A stretch of DNA of 64,000 nucleotides, from positions 9,040-73,039 of the forward strand of contig JBCCYT010000003.1 in assembly GCA_039188975.1 (NCBI GenBank), written 5' to 3'. This DNA comes from UBA11606 sp039188975 (GTDB lineage Bacteria > Actinomycetota > Acidimicrobiia > Acidimicrobiales > Aldehydirespiratoraceae). Position 1 is the first letter of the stretch. Each line of letters begins with the position of its first letter. The notes under the pieces were generated by a model. The model was not told where the DNA came from. It worked only from the letters and a program-made list of their open reading frames with translations, and made no database searches. Shown here one piece after another: positions 10,146-18,800 of this stretch. The position numbers were made by a program, and so were the translations under genes.

Positions 10146-11543
10146 ATGCCGAACCATGATGTGCTCGATGTCGACCTCGACGGTCCGTCGAAACGGTCGA
10201 ATTGGCGGGCCCGTGTCACGGTGATCATCGGGTTGCTCGCCCTGATCGGCGCCGCGGCCGCCGTGCTACAGATGACGGACACAAACGGCACCAACGATCC
10301 AGACGCGATCGACCAGACACCCGACGATGAGGAAGACACCGTGCTCGGTGAGGTCGTGGTCGAGATCCAAAGCGCGGGGCGCGCCGACGGACTCGACTCG
10401 CTGCGAATGCCGATGGTTGCGTCACCCAACGACGGCCTCGTCGACGGCCAACAGGTCGCACTGAGCGCAGCCGGCTTCCAACCAAACACCACGATCGCGA
10501 CGGTGCAATGCGCCGCGACACCCGGATCGATCGGCGGCGAAAGCAACTGCGATGTCGGGAACTACACCCTTCACTCCTCCGACGAGAACGGAGAGATCAA
10601 GGTTCGCATGACGGTCCGCCGCTACATCTCCACCGCCAACGGCGAAGTCGACTGCGCCAACCCCGGCGAGTTCCAGTGCGTCATCGCCGCTGCCAACATC
10701 TCCGACTACGACGAATCGGCGACCGCCGACGTCTGGTTCGACCCGACCGTCGACGGCGAACGAGGCCCGATCATCGAGGTGTCGCAGCTCGACGGACTGC
10801 ATGACGGCGACATCGTCACCGTGAGCGGCACCGGCTTTCCGCCGGACGCGCCCGTCATCGTCGGGCAGTGCATCGTCGGTGGTTCATGGAGTATCTACGG
10901 GTGTTGGGATCTTGATGCCCGCCTTGCCGATGTCGTGGCGGACTCGCAGGGCTCCTTCAGCGTCGAGGCGAACGTGCGCCGGGTGGCGAACGGCAACCAA
11001 GACTGTTTTGCCTCGCTCTACGGCTGCCGCATCGCCGCCCGAGCCGACGTCACCCCGTTCGAACTCGGCGACGGCACCGCCACCAACCCGGTGCGGCTCT
11101 GGTTCGACGGCACCACACAGCCCGACGACCTCGCATACGGCGTGGCCTACTCGTTGAATCCCGACCGCAACCTCGCCGATGGCGAGGTCGTGACCTTGGC
11201 GATGAGCAACCTCACCATCCTTGCCGAGTGCACTGAGCACGAGTTGCTCGACGCCGACGGCGACGTGGTCGAGGTCTGGGCCGACTGCCGAGAAGTGCCC
11301 CTCACCGACGGCACCGTCACCGCGATGCAATGCGTCGATCTCGCAGCCGGCGAGGAGTACTGCACCGACGCCGTCGAACTCGAGGTTGCCGACGGTACTG
11401 CGAGCGGGTCGGTCACTGTCCAGCGCTTCTTCCTCCGGGAATCCGGCGAACGGGTCGACTGCGCCGAACCAGGCCGGATCTGCGAACTGCGCCTCGGCGG
11501 CGACATCGCCGGTTACGTGCCGCTGCGGTTCGCCGGCGACTGA
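10146..11543 (+). CDS. Membrane-anchored protein with three neocarzinostatin-like domains
   Basis: 465 residues from ATG 10146, preceded by GGAGA. A short cytoplasmic tail, one membrane helix (about 23-41) and an acidic linker precede three Ig-like repeats starting near SPNDGLVDGQQVALSA, LDGLHDGDIVTVSGTGF and LNPDRNLADGEVVTLA. Each carries the xDGxxVxVxxxGF pattern and paired cysteines (for example QCAAT...NCDVG and DCANP...QCVIA) of the neocarzinostatin/macromomycin apoprotein fold, which in Streptomyces binds enediynes. Here it is probably an exported, disulfide-stabilised binding or surface protein. The third domain is more divergent. No toxin biosynthesis genes are nearby. Confidence 0.75.
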   Translation: MPNHDVLDVDLDGPSKRSNWRARVTVIIGLLALIGAAAAVLQMTDTNGTNDPDAIDQTPDDEEDTVLGEVVVEIQSAGRADGLDSLRMPMVASPNDGLVDGQQVALSAAGFQPNTTIATVQCAATPGSIGGESNCDVGNYTLHSSDENGEIKVRMTVRRYISTANGEVDCANPGEFQCVIAAANISDYDESATADVWFDPTVDGERGPIIEVSQLDGLHDGDIVTVSGTGFPPDAPVIVGQCIVGGSWSIYGCWDLDARLADVVADSQGSFSVEANVRRVANGNQDCFASLYGCRIAARADVTPFELGDGTATNPVRLWFDGTTQPDDLAYGVAYSLNPDRNLADGEVVTLAMSNLTILAECTEHELLDADGDVVEVWADCREVPLTDGTVTAMQCVDLAAGEEYCTDAVELEVADGTASGSVTVQRFFLRESGERVDCAEPGRICELRLGGDIAGYVPLRFAGD

Positions 11544-11556
11544 CGGCCGCTGCGCC

Positions 11557-11633
11557 GTTAACCGAACGTTCAGATAGGCCGCTCTGACCGTTCACCCAGT
11601 AGCAGTCGAAAGCAAACTTCGGATCCGTAGCTT
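11557..11633 (+). promoter_or_regulatory. PHO-box-like direct repeats and -10 of pstS1
   Basis: Repeats with 11-bp spacing start at 11557 (GTTAACC), 11568 (GTTCAGA), 11579 (degenerate) and 11590 (GTTCACC). They resemble the actinobacterial PhoP/RegX3 box built on GTTCACC. TAGCTT at 11628-11633 is a good -10, 38 nt after the start of the last repeat, and leaves 7 nt to the ATG, so the mRNA is probably leaderless. The same 38-nt geometry recurs before pstS2. Activation under phosphate limitation by the regulator at 18797 is inferred. Confidence 0.75.
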
Positions 11634-11640
11634 GCGCGGC

Positions 11641-12753
11641 ATGCAAACAACGAACCTGCAACGGGCCCGCCTGCTCGTCATCTTGCTCACGGTCTTCTCG
11701 CTCGTCGTCGCTGCTTGTGGCAGCGACGAGGAAGAGACCACAGCCGAGTCGACCGACGCTGCGGCGAGTTCGGAAGCCTCCAGTGACGCAGGAAGCTCCG
11801 ACCTCGAGGGTGAGTTCCTCGTCTCGGGTTCCTCCACCGTGTTCCCCATCGTGCAGAAGCAGGCCGAAGAGTTCGCCGCCGCCAACCCCGGCGTTGCCAT
11901 CTCGGTCGAGGGGCCCGGCTCCGGCGACGGCGCAGCCTTGTTCTGCGAAGGCGAGATCCCGATCGGCAATGCCTCGCGTGCCTACAAAGACGAAGAGATT
12001 GCCAACTGTGAAGCCAACGGCATCGAGTTCATCGAACTGCGGCGCGGCATCGACGGCATCTCGGTCATCACCTCCGCCGACAACGACGCCGTCGACTGTG
12101 TCTCGTTCAACCAGCTCTACGCCCTCATCTCCACCGACGCTCAGGGCGTTGAATCATGGGCCGGCGGCAACGACATCCTCACCGCGATCGGGTCCGGCGC
12201 CGACGCGCTTCCCGACGCGCCACTCGACATCTTCGGTCCGGGTGAAGAATCGGGAACCTTCGACTCGTTCGGCGAGATCGTGATCGAAGCGGTCGCCAAG
12301 GGCAAGACCGGTCTCGACACCGAGGCGTATGCGTTCACCGACGAGATTCGCCCTGACTACCAGTCCTCAGGCAACGACAACGTCATCATCGAAGGCATTG
12401 GTTCGAGCGCCACCAGCCTCGGTTGGGTCGGCTTCGCCTTCGCCAAGGAAGCCGAGGAAGCCGGTGAGGCGAAGCTCCTCGCCGTGTCGAAGGAAGACGG
12501 CGGCGACTGCATCATCCCGAGCCCGGAGACCATCGCCTCGGCCGAGTTCCCGATCGCTCGTTTCCTCTACACCTACGTCAACGCCGAAATGGCGGCCAAC
12601 GACCCCGCCGTTGCCGCCTTCGTCGACTACATGATGAGTGACACCGGCCTCGAAGCAGTCACCGCCGCCGGCTACATCGACCTCTCTGAGGCAGACCAGT
12701 CGCTCGCTCAGACGGTCTGGGCGGAGCGCATCACTGGCCGCAGCTTCAGCTGA
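11641..12753 (+). CDS. pstS: Phosphate-binding lipoprotein PstS (copy 1)
   Basis: 370 residues from ATG 11641. A signal peptide ends in a lipobox (SLVVAACGS, Cys near residue 25), then a Ser/Ala/Glu-rich linker and the PBP domain opening with LVSGSSTVFPIVQ. GPGSGDGAALFCEGE, FGPGEESGTFDSF and YQSSGNDN correspond to the phosphate-contacting loops of PstS. It captures phosphate outside the membrane for PstCAB. About two thirds of residues appear shared with the next gene, indicating tandem duplication. A PHO-box promoter lies directly upstream. Confidence 0.95.
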   Translation: MQTTNLQRARLLVILLTVFSLVVAACGSDEEETTAESTDAAASSEASSDAGSSDLEGEFLVSGSSTVFPIVQKQAEEFAAANPGVAISVEGPGSGDGAALFCEGEIPIGNASRAYKDEEIANCEANGIEFIELRRGIDGISVITSADNDAVDCVSFNQLYALISTDAQGVESWAGGNDILTAIGSGADALPDAPLDIFGPGEESGTFDSFGEIVIEAVAKGKTGLDTEAYAFTDEIRPDYQSSGNDNVIIEGIGSSATSLGWVGFAFAKEAEEAGEAKLLAVSKEDGGDCIIPSPETIASAEFPIARFLYTYVNAEMAANDPAVAAFVDYMMSDTGLEAVTAAGYIDLSEADQSLAQTVWAERITGRSFS

Positions 12754-12879
12754 CCCGGCAACCGACGCCAGCCCGCCACCACAACCAAATCCCCCTCCTC
12801 GGGCGGGGCGCGGACCGATCCACTCGGCCGTGTCCCGCCCCGGGCGTTTTCAGGGCTGTCCATCTCGGGCTCGACCCTC

Positions 12880-12955
12880 GTTCACCGTCCGTTCACCCAA
12901 AGGTGGTGAACGTTCAGACAACCCCCCTCGTGCGGTCAACTCGCCGCCGTAGCGT
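12880..12955 (+). promoter_or_regulatory. PHO-box-like direct repeats and -10 of pstS2
   Basis: GTTCACC at 12880 and 12891, a degenerate unit near 12901, and GTTCAGA at 12912 form a second 11-bp-spaced array. TAGCGT at 12950-12955 is the likely -10, again 38 nt after the start of the last repeat. This promoter placement makes ATG 12969 the pstS2 start rather than a longer in-frame start at 12903, which would lie inside the operator. Confidence 0.75.
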
Positions 12956-12968
12956 CGCGACCGTCGCT

Positions 12969-14105
12969 ATGTCCTCATCGCTTCCCACGTCCCAACAGCG
13001 GCTCGTTTCGATGGCCGTCGTCGCCCTCGTCATCGCCGTCGTTGGCGTTGTCGTCGACTCGGTGACCGGCGACCCGGAAACCGCAGCGGCCCCGACGGCG
13101 GTCACTGCAACGGAAGATGTCGAAGAAGAGCGAGTCCCGCTCGCCGAGCTGACCGGCGAGTTCAACGTGGCAGGATCGTCAACGGTCTTCCCGATCGTGC
13201 AGCTCCAGGCCGAGCGATTCAAGGAACTCGCCCCGGGTGTCGCCATCTCCGTCGAGGGACAGGGTTCCGGCGACGGTGCCCAGCTCTTCTGTACAGGTGA
13301 AGTGCCGATCGCCAACGCGTCCCGCCTCTTCAAACAAGAAGAGATCGACCTGTGCGCCGACAACGGCATCGAGTTCATCGAGATCCGGCGAGCGGTCGAC
13401 GGCATCACCGTGATCACGTCGCCAGCAAATGACGCCGTGGACTGTGTGTCGTTCAATGACCTCTATGCGCTGCTCTCGTCGGAAGCACAGGGTTTCACGG
13501 CGTGGTCCGACGCCAACACCCTCACCTCGGCCTGGGGTGGCACCGAGTTCCCCGATGGCCTCGAGCTCGACATCTTCGGTCCCGGTGAAGAATCCGGCAC
13601 CTTCGACTCCTTCACCGAGATCGTCATCGAATCGGTCGCCGACGGTGATACCGGCCTCGACACCGCCGCTCGGGACTTCGTCGAGACGATCCGCCCCGAC
13701 TACTCGTCATCGGGCAACGACAACGTGATCGTCACCGGTGTCGAGTCGAGCAGCCACTCCATCGGTTGGATCGGCTATGCGTTCGCGGCCGAAGCCGCTG
13801 AAGCCGGCAGCGCGAAGCTCCTGCGGGTCTCGGTCGAAGACGGCGGCACCTGCGTGAGCCCCAACGAAGAGACGATCGGCGCGGCGGCGTTCCCCATCTC
13901 TCGTTTCCTCTACACCTACGTCAGCGCCTCGGCCGCCGAAACAGATCAGGCGGTGAGTGATTTCGTCGACTACATGCTCTCCGACGAAGGTCTCGAGGCG
14001 GTGAGCGAGGTCGGCTACATCGACCTGCCAAACGCGGACCGTACGAGAGCGAACACGATCTGGCGGGCCGGCCTCACCGGCTCGGGTCAGTGGACCGAGG
14101 ACTGA
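12969..14105 (+). CDS. pstS: Phosphate-binding protein PstS (copy 2), no lipobox
   Basis: 378 residues from ATG 12969. The N-terminus has one long hydrophobic segment (VVALVIAVVGVVVDSV) with no Cys, so unlike copy 1 it is either a membrane-anchored or a secreted protein. The mature domain mirrors copy 1: NVAGSSTVFPIVQ, GQGSGDGAQLFCTGE, FGPGEESGTFDSF, YSSSGNDN. It has its own PHO-box promoter and ends 1 nt before the pstC ATG, so it probably leads the pstCAB transcript. Different anchoring suggests different location or affinity from copy 1. Confidence 0.93.
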   Translation: MSSSLPTSQQRLVSMAVVALVIAVVGVVVDSVTGDPETAAAPTAVTATEDVEEERVPLAELTGEFNVAGSSTVFPIVQLQAERFKELAPGVAISVEGQGSGDGAQLFCTGEVPIANASRLFKQEEIDLCADNGIEFIEIRRAVDGITVITSPANDAVDCVSFNDLYALLSSEAQGFTAWSDANTLTSAWGGTEFPDGLELDIFGPGEESGTFDSFTEIVIESVADGDTGLDTAARDFVETIRPDYSSSGNDNVIVTGVESSSHSIGWIGYAFAAEAAEAGSAKLLRVSVEDGGTCVSPNEETIGAAAFPISRFLYTYVSASAAETDQAVSDFVDYMLSDEGLEAVSEVGYIDLPNADRTRANTIWRAGLTGSGQWTED

Positions 14106-14106
14106 C

Positions 14107-15582
14107 ATGACGACCACGATCACGGCTGAAGACCTCACCATCGAACTCGCACCGGCCACCGGGCGCCCGCTCCAGCGTTGGCGGCGAGGGGTCACCCTGC
14201 TCCTCGAGGGTGTGCTCTACATCGTGATCACCTTGCTGGTCGCCATCGTCGAGTACTTCGTCAGTGGACCCATCACCGATTTCGGCCTGTCCAACTGGTG
14301 GATCGGCGCCATCATCTACGGCGGTCTCGAAGGCCACAGCTGGCCAGGCGCTCAGAGCTTCGCCATGCGACTCACCGGCAGCTCCGTGATGCTCGACCGT
14401 GGTGGCCATGCGGGCACGCTCCAGATGGCGCTACGACAAACGCTCCGCTTCTTGCTGCTCTACGGCTTCGCCATCTGGGGCATCGAACTCGTCGGTGGTT
14501 CGTTCAATGTGGCGTGGATCGCCTTTGTCGCCGTCGGTGTCGGTGTCGTCACGGTGGTGATGGAACGGCTCGGGCTCGGTGCCAAAGCGCCATGGGACTT
14601 CGCCATCGGCGGATCGGTCGTCGAAGGGGCGATGAGCGGTGCTGCGTTCGAGCTGGCGCCGGTTCGTTCCACCACCGATCTTCAGCTCGCACCCGCCCGA
14701 GCCGCCCAAAACCGTCGGGCGCAAAACCTGATGCTCATCGCCGGATTGTCCTCCGTCGTCGTGAGCGTCCTGATCGTCTACAACATCTTCACCGAGGCTG
14801 CCGTCTTCGTCGCCGACGCCGAGTTCAGCTGGGGCCTGCTCTTCGATGAAGGCTGGTTCCCCCGCCGCGGTCAGTTCGACCTCTCCACCCTCTTCGTCGG
14901 CACCCTGTGGGTGACGCTCATCGCCATGGTCGTCGCCGCCCCCGTCGGTATCGGCGTTGCGTTCTACCTGTCGGAGTACGCCACCGAGCGGACGCAGCGG
15001 TTCGCCAAGCCGCTCATCGAAACGCTGGCATCGATCCCGTCGGTCGTGCTCGGCCTGTTTGCCATCAGCTTCATCTTTCCGAACATCCTTCGCCCGATCT
15101 TCAGCGACATCGGCATCTTCTCGTTGCTGGCTGCCGGCCTCGGCGTTGGCATCTTGACCATCCCGATCGTGGCGTCGATCTCCGAAGATGCGATGCGAGC
15201 CGTACCGCAGGAGCTGCGCGAAGCGAGCTACGGGCTTGGCGCTCGCAAAGCCACAACTGCGTTGCGGGTCGTCTTCCCGGCTGCAATCTCCGGCATTTCG
15301 GCCGCACTGATCGTCGGGATTTCGCGGGCGATTGGCGAGACCATGGTCGTCTTCATCGCGGCGGGTGGCACCGGCGGTCAGCTCTTCGAAACCGACCCAA
15401 CCGAAGCCGGCCAGACCGTGACCGCCGCCATGGCTTCGGTGGCAGCCGGCACCGACTCGGTGGCCGGCTCCGGGCTCGCGTTCCAGAGCCTCTACTTCCT
15501 CGGCGCCTTGTTGTTCCTCTTCACGTTGTTGCTCAACGTGGCATCCGACTCCATCGTTCGTCGATTCCGGCAGGTGTACTGA
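14107..15582 (+). CDS. pstC: PstC phosphate permease with an extra N-terminal RDD-like membrane domain
   Basis: 491 residues, far longer than typical PstC (about 300-340). The C-terminal part from about residue 205 is PstC: a first membrane helix, then STLFVGTLWVTLIAM, YLSEYAT and the ABC-permease loop EASYGLGARKATTALRVVFP. The first 200 residues form an additional four-helix domain (about 31-52, 63-73, 113-130, 134-153) with EGHSWPGAQSFAMRLTG between helices, resembling the GxSxGKxxxGLRV loop of RDD proteins. Codon use is continuous and there is no internal stop, so it is a true fusion. It forms the channel with PstA; the extra domain might recruit a partner. Confidence 0.9.
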   Translation: MTTTITAEDLTIELAPATGRPLQRWRRGVTLLLEGVLYIVITLLVAIVEYFVSGPITDFGLSNWWIGAIIYGGLEGHSWPGAQSFAMRLTGSSVMLDRGGHAGTLQMALRQTLRFLLLYGFAIWGIELVGGSFNVAWIAFVAVGVGVVTVVMERLGLGAKAPWDFAIGGSVVEGAMSGAAFELAPVRSTTDLQLAPARAAQNRRAQNLMLIAGLSSVVVSVLIVYNIFTEAAVFVADAEFSWGLLFDEGWFPRRGQFDLSTLFVGTLWVTLIAMVVAAPVGIGVAFYLSEYATERTQRFAKPLIETLASIPSVVLGLFAISFIFPNILRPIFSDIGIFSLLAAGLGVGILTIPIVASISEDAMRAVPQELREASYGLGARKATTALRVVFPAAISGISAALIVGISRAIGETMVVFIAAGGTGGQLFETDPTEAGQTVTAAMASVAAGTDSVAGSGLAFQSLYFLGALLFLFTLLLNVASDSIVRRFRQVY

Positions 15583-15583
15583 C

Positions 15584-16498
15584 ATGCGTGGCGAAGCGTT
15601 CGACCCTTCAGCCCTCCGTCGTCGTCCAGGCGCCGACCGACCCGGTCAGGCGTTCTACGGCCTCATCGCGACCGCAGTCCTCATAGCGTTTGTCCTCGTC
15701 GCCGCGGTGGTCTGGGACGTCATTCAGGGGTCGTCCGACATCATGACGAGCCGAGCGTGGGACTTCTTGACATCCCCGTTCTCGTCGAACCCTGACAACG
15801 CCGGTGTCGCCCAGGGCATCAGGGGCACCCTCATCATCGCCGCCATCGTCATCATGACTTTCCCGATCGGGATCGGCGCTGCGATCTACCTCGAGGAGTA
15901 CGCGACCGACAACTGGCTGAGCCGCCTCATTCAGGTGACCGTGCGCAACCTCGCCGGCGTTCCATCGATCGTCTACGGCCTGCTCGGTCTGGCCGTCTTC
16001 GTCCAGACGCTCGGTGGTCTGACGGGCGGCCGGTCGGTCATCTCGGGTGCCCTCACGCTTGCGGTGCTCGTCCTGCCGATCGTGATCATCACCTCCGCTG
16101 AAGCGATTCGGGCCGTCCCGAGCGCCTACCGAGATGGGGCCTACGGTCTCGGCGCGACTCAGTGGGAAACGATCCGCACCCAGGTGCTCCCCGCAGCGAT
16201 GCCGGGCATCCTCACTGGCACCGTGCTCTCGATCGCACGTGCGCTGGGCGAAGCGGCGCCGCTGCTCGTTGTCGGCGCAGCAGGCTTCTACACGGTCGGC
16301 AACAACGACTTCCTCGATCAGATGCAAGGTGCGTTCACCGCCTTGCCGATGAACATCACGACGTTCACGAAAGAGCCGGCCGCCCTCTTCCGTGGCCACG
16401 CCTCGTCTGCCAGTCTTGTCCTGCTCGTCCTCGTCTTCCTGGTCAACCTGGTGGCGATCATCGGACGGGCCCGAATCGCCAAGCGTCTTGGGCGCTGA
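15584..16498 (+). CDS. pstA: Phosphate ABC transporter permease PstA
   Basis: 304 residues, ATG 1 nt after the pstC stop. Six membrane helices and the ABC-permease coupling loop (RDGAYGLGATQWETIRTQVL) are visible. The block AAIYLEEYATDN and the VPSIVYGLLGLAVF segment are typical for PstA. Together with PstC it makes the membrane channel for phosphate, driven by PstB. Tight spacing on both sides shows it belongs to one operon. Confidence 0.96.
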   Translation: MRGEAFDPSALRRRPGADRPGQAFYGLIATAVLIAFVLVAAVVWDVIQGSSDIMTSRAWDFLTSPFSSNPDNAGVAQGIRGTLIIAAIVIMTFPIGIGAAIYLEEYATDNWLSRLIQVTVRNLAGVPSIVYGLLGLAVFVQTLGGLTGGRSVISGALTLAVLVLPIVIITSAEAIRAVPSAYRDGAYGLGATQWETIRTQVLPAAMPGILTGTVLSIARALGEAAPLLVVGAAGFYTVGNNDFLDQMQGAFTALPMNITTFTKEPAALFRGHASSASLVLLVLVFLVNLVAIIGRARIAKRLGR

Positions 16499-16512
16499 TC
16501 TCCGGAGAAACG

Positions 16513-17361
16513 ATGTCCGTGACCGAGAACGAAACCGTCCCCCACGTGTCTGACCTCACCATCGACCAACGAGATGCAGACGCTGCCGCCGAGGTGTTCA
16601 ACCTCGCCGACCTCAACGTCTACTACGCCGACAATCGCGCGGTCGCCGACGTCAACCTGACGGTGAAGGAACGAGAGATCACCGCATTCATCGGACCATC
16701 GGGCTGCGGCAAGTCGACCGTGCTGCGCTGCTTCAATCGCATGAACGACCTCATCCCGATCGCCCGGGTCGAGGGATCGGTGAAATACCACGGCGTCGAT
16801 CTCTACGCTCCCGAGGTTGACCCGGTCGCGGTTCGTCGCCGGATCGGTATGGTGTTCCAGAAGCCCAATCCGTTCCCCAAGTCGATCTTCGACAATGTCG
16901 CCTACGGCCCCCGCGTCGGCGGCATGAAGGGCAACATGGAAGAGATCGTCGAGAGTTCGCTGCGACGAGCCGGCCTGTGGGACGAGGTGAAGGATCGTCT
17001 CAACGAGTCAGCGCTTGGCATGTCCGGCGGTCAGCAGCAGCGGCTGTGCATCGCCCGTGCGATCGCCGTCAACCCCGACGTTCTTCTCATGGACGAACCG
17101 TGCTCGGCGCTCGACCCGATCGCGACCGGTCGTATCGAGGAACTCATGAAAGAGATCCAGAACGACTACACGATCGTCATCGTCACCCACAACATGCAGC
17201 AAGCGGCCCGCGTCTCGGACCGCACCGCCTTCTTCACGGCCGAGCTCGATGACTCCGGGAACCGGCGCGGACGTCTTGTCGAGTTCGACGAAACCTCCAC
17301 GATCTTCTCCAACCCGGCCGACGAGCGCACCGAGGCCTATGTGACCGGTCGGTTCGGATGA
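16513..17361 (+). CDS. pstB: Phosphate ABC transporter ATPase PstB
   Basis: 282 residues from ATG 16513, with GGAGA upstream. Walker A GPSGCGKST, the Q-loop region GMVFQKPNPFPKSIFDN, signature MSGGQQQR, Walker B LLMDEPCSALD and the switch His in VTHNMQQA are all intact. It hydrolyses ATP to power phosphate import. Its last codons overlap the start of the PhoU-kinase fusion (ATGA), so stoichiometric expression of the ATPase and its signalling partner is likely. Confidence 0.97.
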   Translation: MSVTENETVPHVSDLTIDQRDADAAAEVFNLADLNVYYADNRAVADVNLTVKEREITAFIGPSGCGKSTVLRCFNRMNDLIPIARVEGSVKYHGVDLYAPEVDPVAVRRRIGMVFQKPNPFPKSIFDNVAYGPRVGGMKGNMEEIVESSLRRAGLWDEVKDRLNESALGMSGGQQQRLCIARAIAVNPDVLLMDEPCSALDPIATGRIEELMKEIQNDYTIVIVTHNMQQAARVSDRTAFFTAELDDSGNRRGRLVEFDETSTIFSNPADERTEAYVTGRFG

Positions 17362-18800
17362 TGGAGAACCGCACGCAGCTCGACGAGCGGATCGGGTTGA
17401 TCGAGCGGAACCTGCTCGAAATGATCGAGATGGTCGCCGACCGGGTCGGGCAGGTGACGACCGCGATGCTGGAAGGCGACATTGCCTTGGCCGACGATCT
17501 CGTGGCGCGAGACGACGAGATCGACCTGCTGTCGACCCAAGTCGAGGAAGGCTGTGTCGACACGCTTGTACGTGAACAGCCGGTTGCATCGGACCTGCGT
17601 TTCATCGTGGGCACACTGCACGCCAACTCCGACGTCGAACGCAGCGGCGACCTGGTCGCCAACATCGCCAAGGCGGTCGGCCGCCTGCAAGGTGCCCATC
17701 CCGACGATCAAATTCGTGACCTCGTCGCTCACATGTCAGCCCAGGCCGTCGAGCTGTTTCGGCGGGCGGGGACGGCGTTTCGAACCCGTGACGCAGAGCT
17801 GGCCAAGTCGATCGACGAACTCGACGACCTCCTCGACGATCTCCACTACCGCTACATCCAGCATGTGATTCAAGACGCTCGTCGCGGCGAGATCGATCCA
17901 CAACAGTCGTTGCAGCTGGCGCTCGTCGGCCGCTTTTACGAACGGATCGGCGACCATGCGGAGAACATCGGGGAGCGAGTTCGTTACATCGTCGACGGAT
18001 GGTCGCCTGAAGCGCAGGCCGCGGAACGGGCGAAGGCTCGCCTCGCTGGCCTCGCCGAGACGCCCGCGTCGCGAGGTCTCGCGGTGATCGACCAGATCGC
18101 CGAGGAACGCCGCATCGATGCCATTCGTCGCGACTTTGTTGCGAACGTCTCTCACGAACTCAAGACGCCGGTCGGGGCGATGAGCCTCCTTGCGGACACG
18201 ATCTCCACCGAGCCCAACGCGGAAGATCGAACCCGCCTGAGCGACATGTTGATGCGCGAAGCGAAGCGGGTCGAAGACATCATCGATGACCTGCTGGAAT
18301 TGACCCGACTCGAAGAAACCGAATCCGACACCGAAACCGTTGCGGTCGACGACGTTGTGAGCCGGTCGATCGAAAAGGTCAACGTCTTCGCGTCGACGCA
18401 ACGGGTCGAACTGGCATCTGTCGGCGTGCCCAGTGGGCTCCTCGTGACCGGCGACCGTCGGGCGCTCGTGCGGGCCCTCACCAATCTGATCGACAATGCG
18501 GTGCGCTACAGCGAGTCCGACTCTCAAGTGACCGTCGTGGTCGAGGACCTGTCCGAGAACGTGGCGATCAGTGTCCGCGATGAAGGTGTCGGTATTCCTC
18601 GCACCGAACTCGAGCGGGTGTTCGAACGCTTCTACCGAGTCGACCGAGCCCGGAGTCGAGAGACCGGCGGAACCGGCCTGGGCTTGGCGATCGTCCGGCA
18701 CGTCGCCAGTAACCACGGCGGTCGCGTGTCGGTCGAATCCAAACCCGGTGACGGTTCGGTCTTCACGATCACCTTGCCGCTGGAGGCAACCGTTCTGTGA
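17358..18800 (+). CDS. PhoU-histidine kinase fusion protein
   Basis: 480 residues in one uninterrupted frame. Residues 1-212 are a PhoU domain with both metal-binding repeats: SDVERSGDLVANIAK (E94/D98) and YERIGDHAENIGE (E195/D199). A linker of about 35 residues leads to a HisKA helix with phospho-acceptor H266 in VSHELKTP, then N-box (NLIDNAVRYS), G1 (DEGVGIP) and G2 (GGTGLGLAIV). There is no membrane helix and no PAS domain, unlike PhoR or SenX3. PhoU normally relays Pst transporter state to a separate PhoR; here the relay is covalent. The gene overlaps pstB upstream and the response regulator downstream. An assembly artefact joining two genes is unlikely because codon pattern and linker are continuous. 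Confidence 0.9.
   Translation: MMENRTQLDERIGLIERNLLEMIEMVADRVGQVTTAMLEGDIALADDLVARDDEIDLLSTQVEEGCVDTLVREQPVASDLRFIVGTLHANSDVERSGDLVANIAKAVGRLQGAHPDDQIRDLVAHMSAQAVELFRRAGTAFRTRDAELAKSIDELDDLLDDLHYRYIQHVIQDARRGEIDPQQSLQLALVGRFYERIGDHAENIGERVRYIVDGWSPEAQAAERAKARLAGLAETPASRGLAVIDQIAEERRIDAIRRDFVANVSHELKTPVGAMSLLADTISTEPNAEDRTRLSDMLMREAKRVEDIIDDLLELTRLEETESDTETVAVDDVVSRSIEKVNVFASTQRVELASVGVPSGLLVTGDRRALVRALTNLIDNAVRYSESDSQVTVVVEDLSENVAISVRDEGVGIPRTELERVFERFYRVDRARSRETGGTGLGLAIVRHVASNHGGRVSVESKPGDGSVFTITLPLEATVL

Noticed and set aside
12765..12845. Terminator between the pstS copies (GGGCGGG...CCCGCCC)
   Set aside because: The loop of about 26 nt and the GC-rich context make chance pairing likely.
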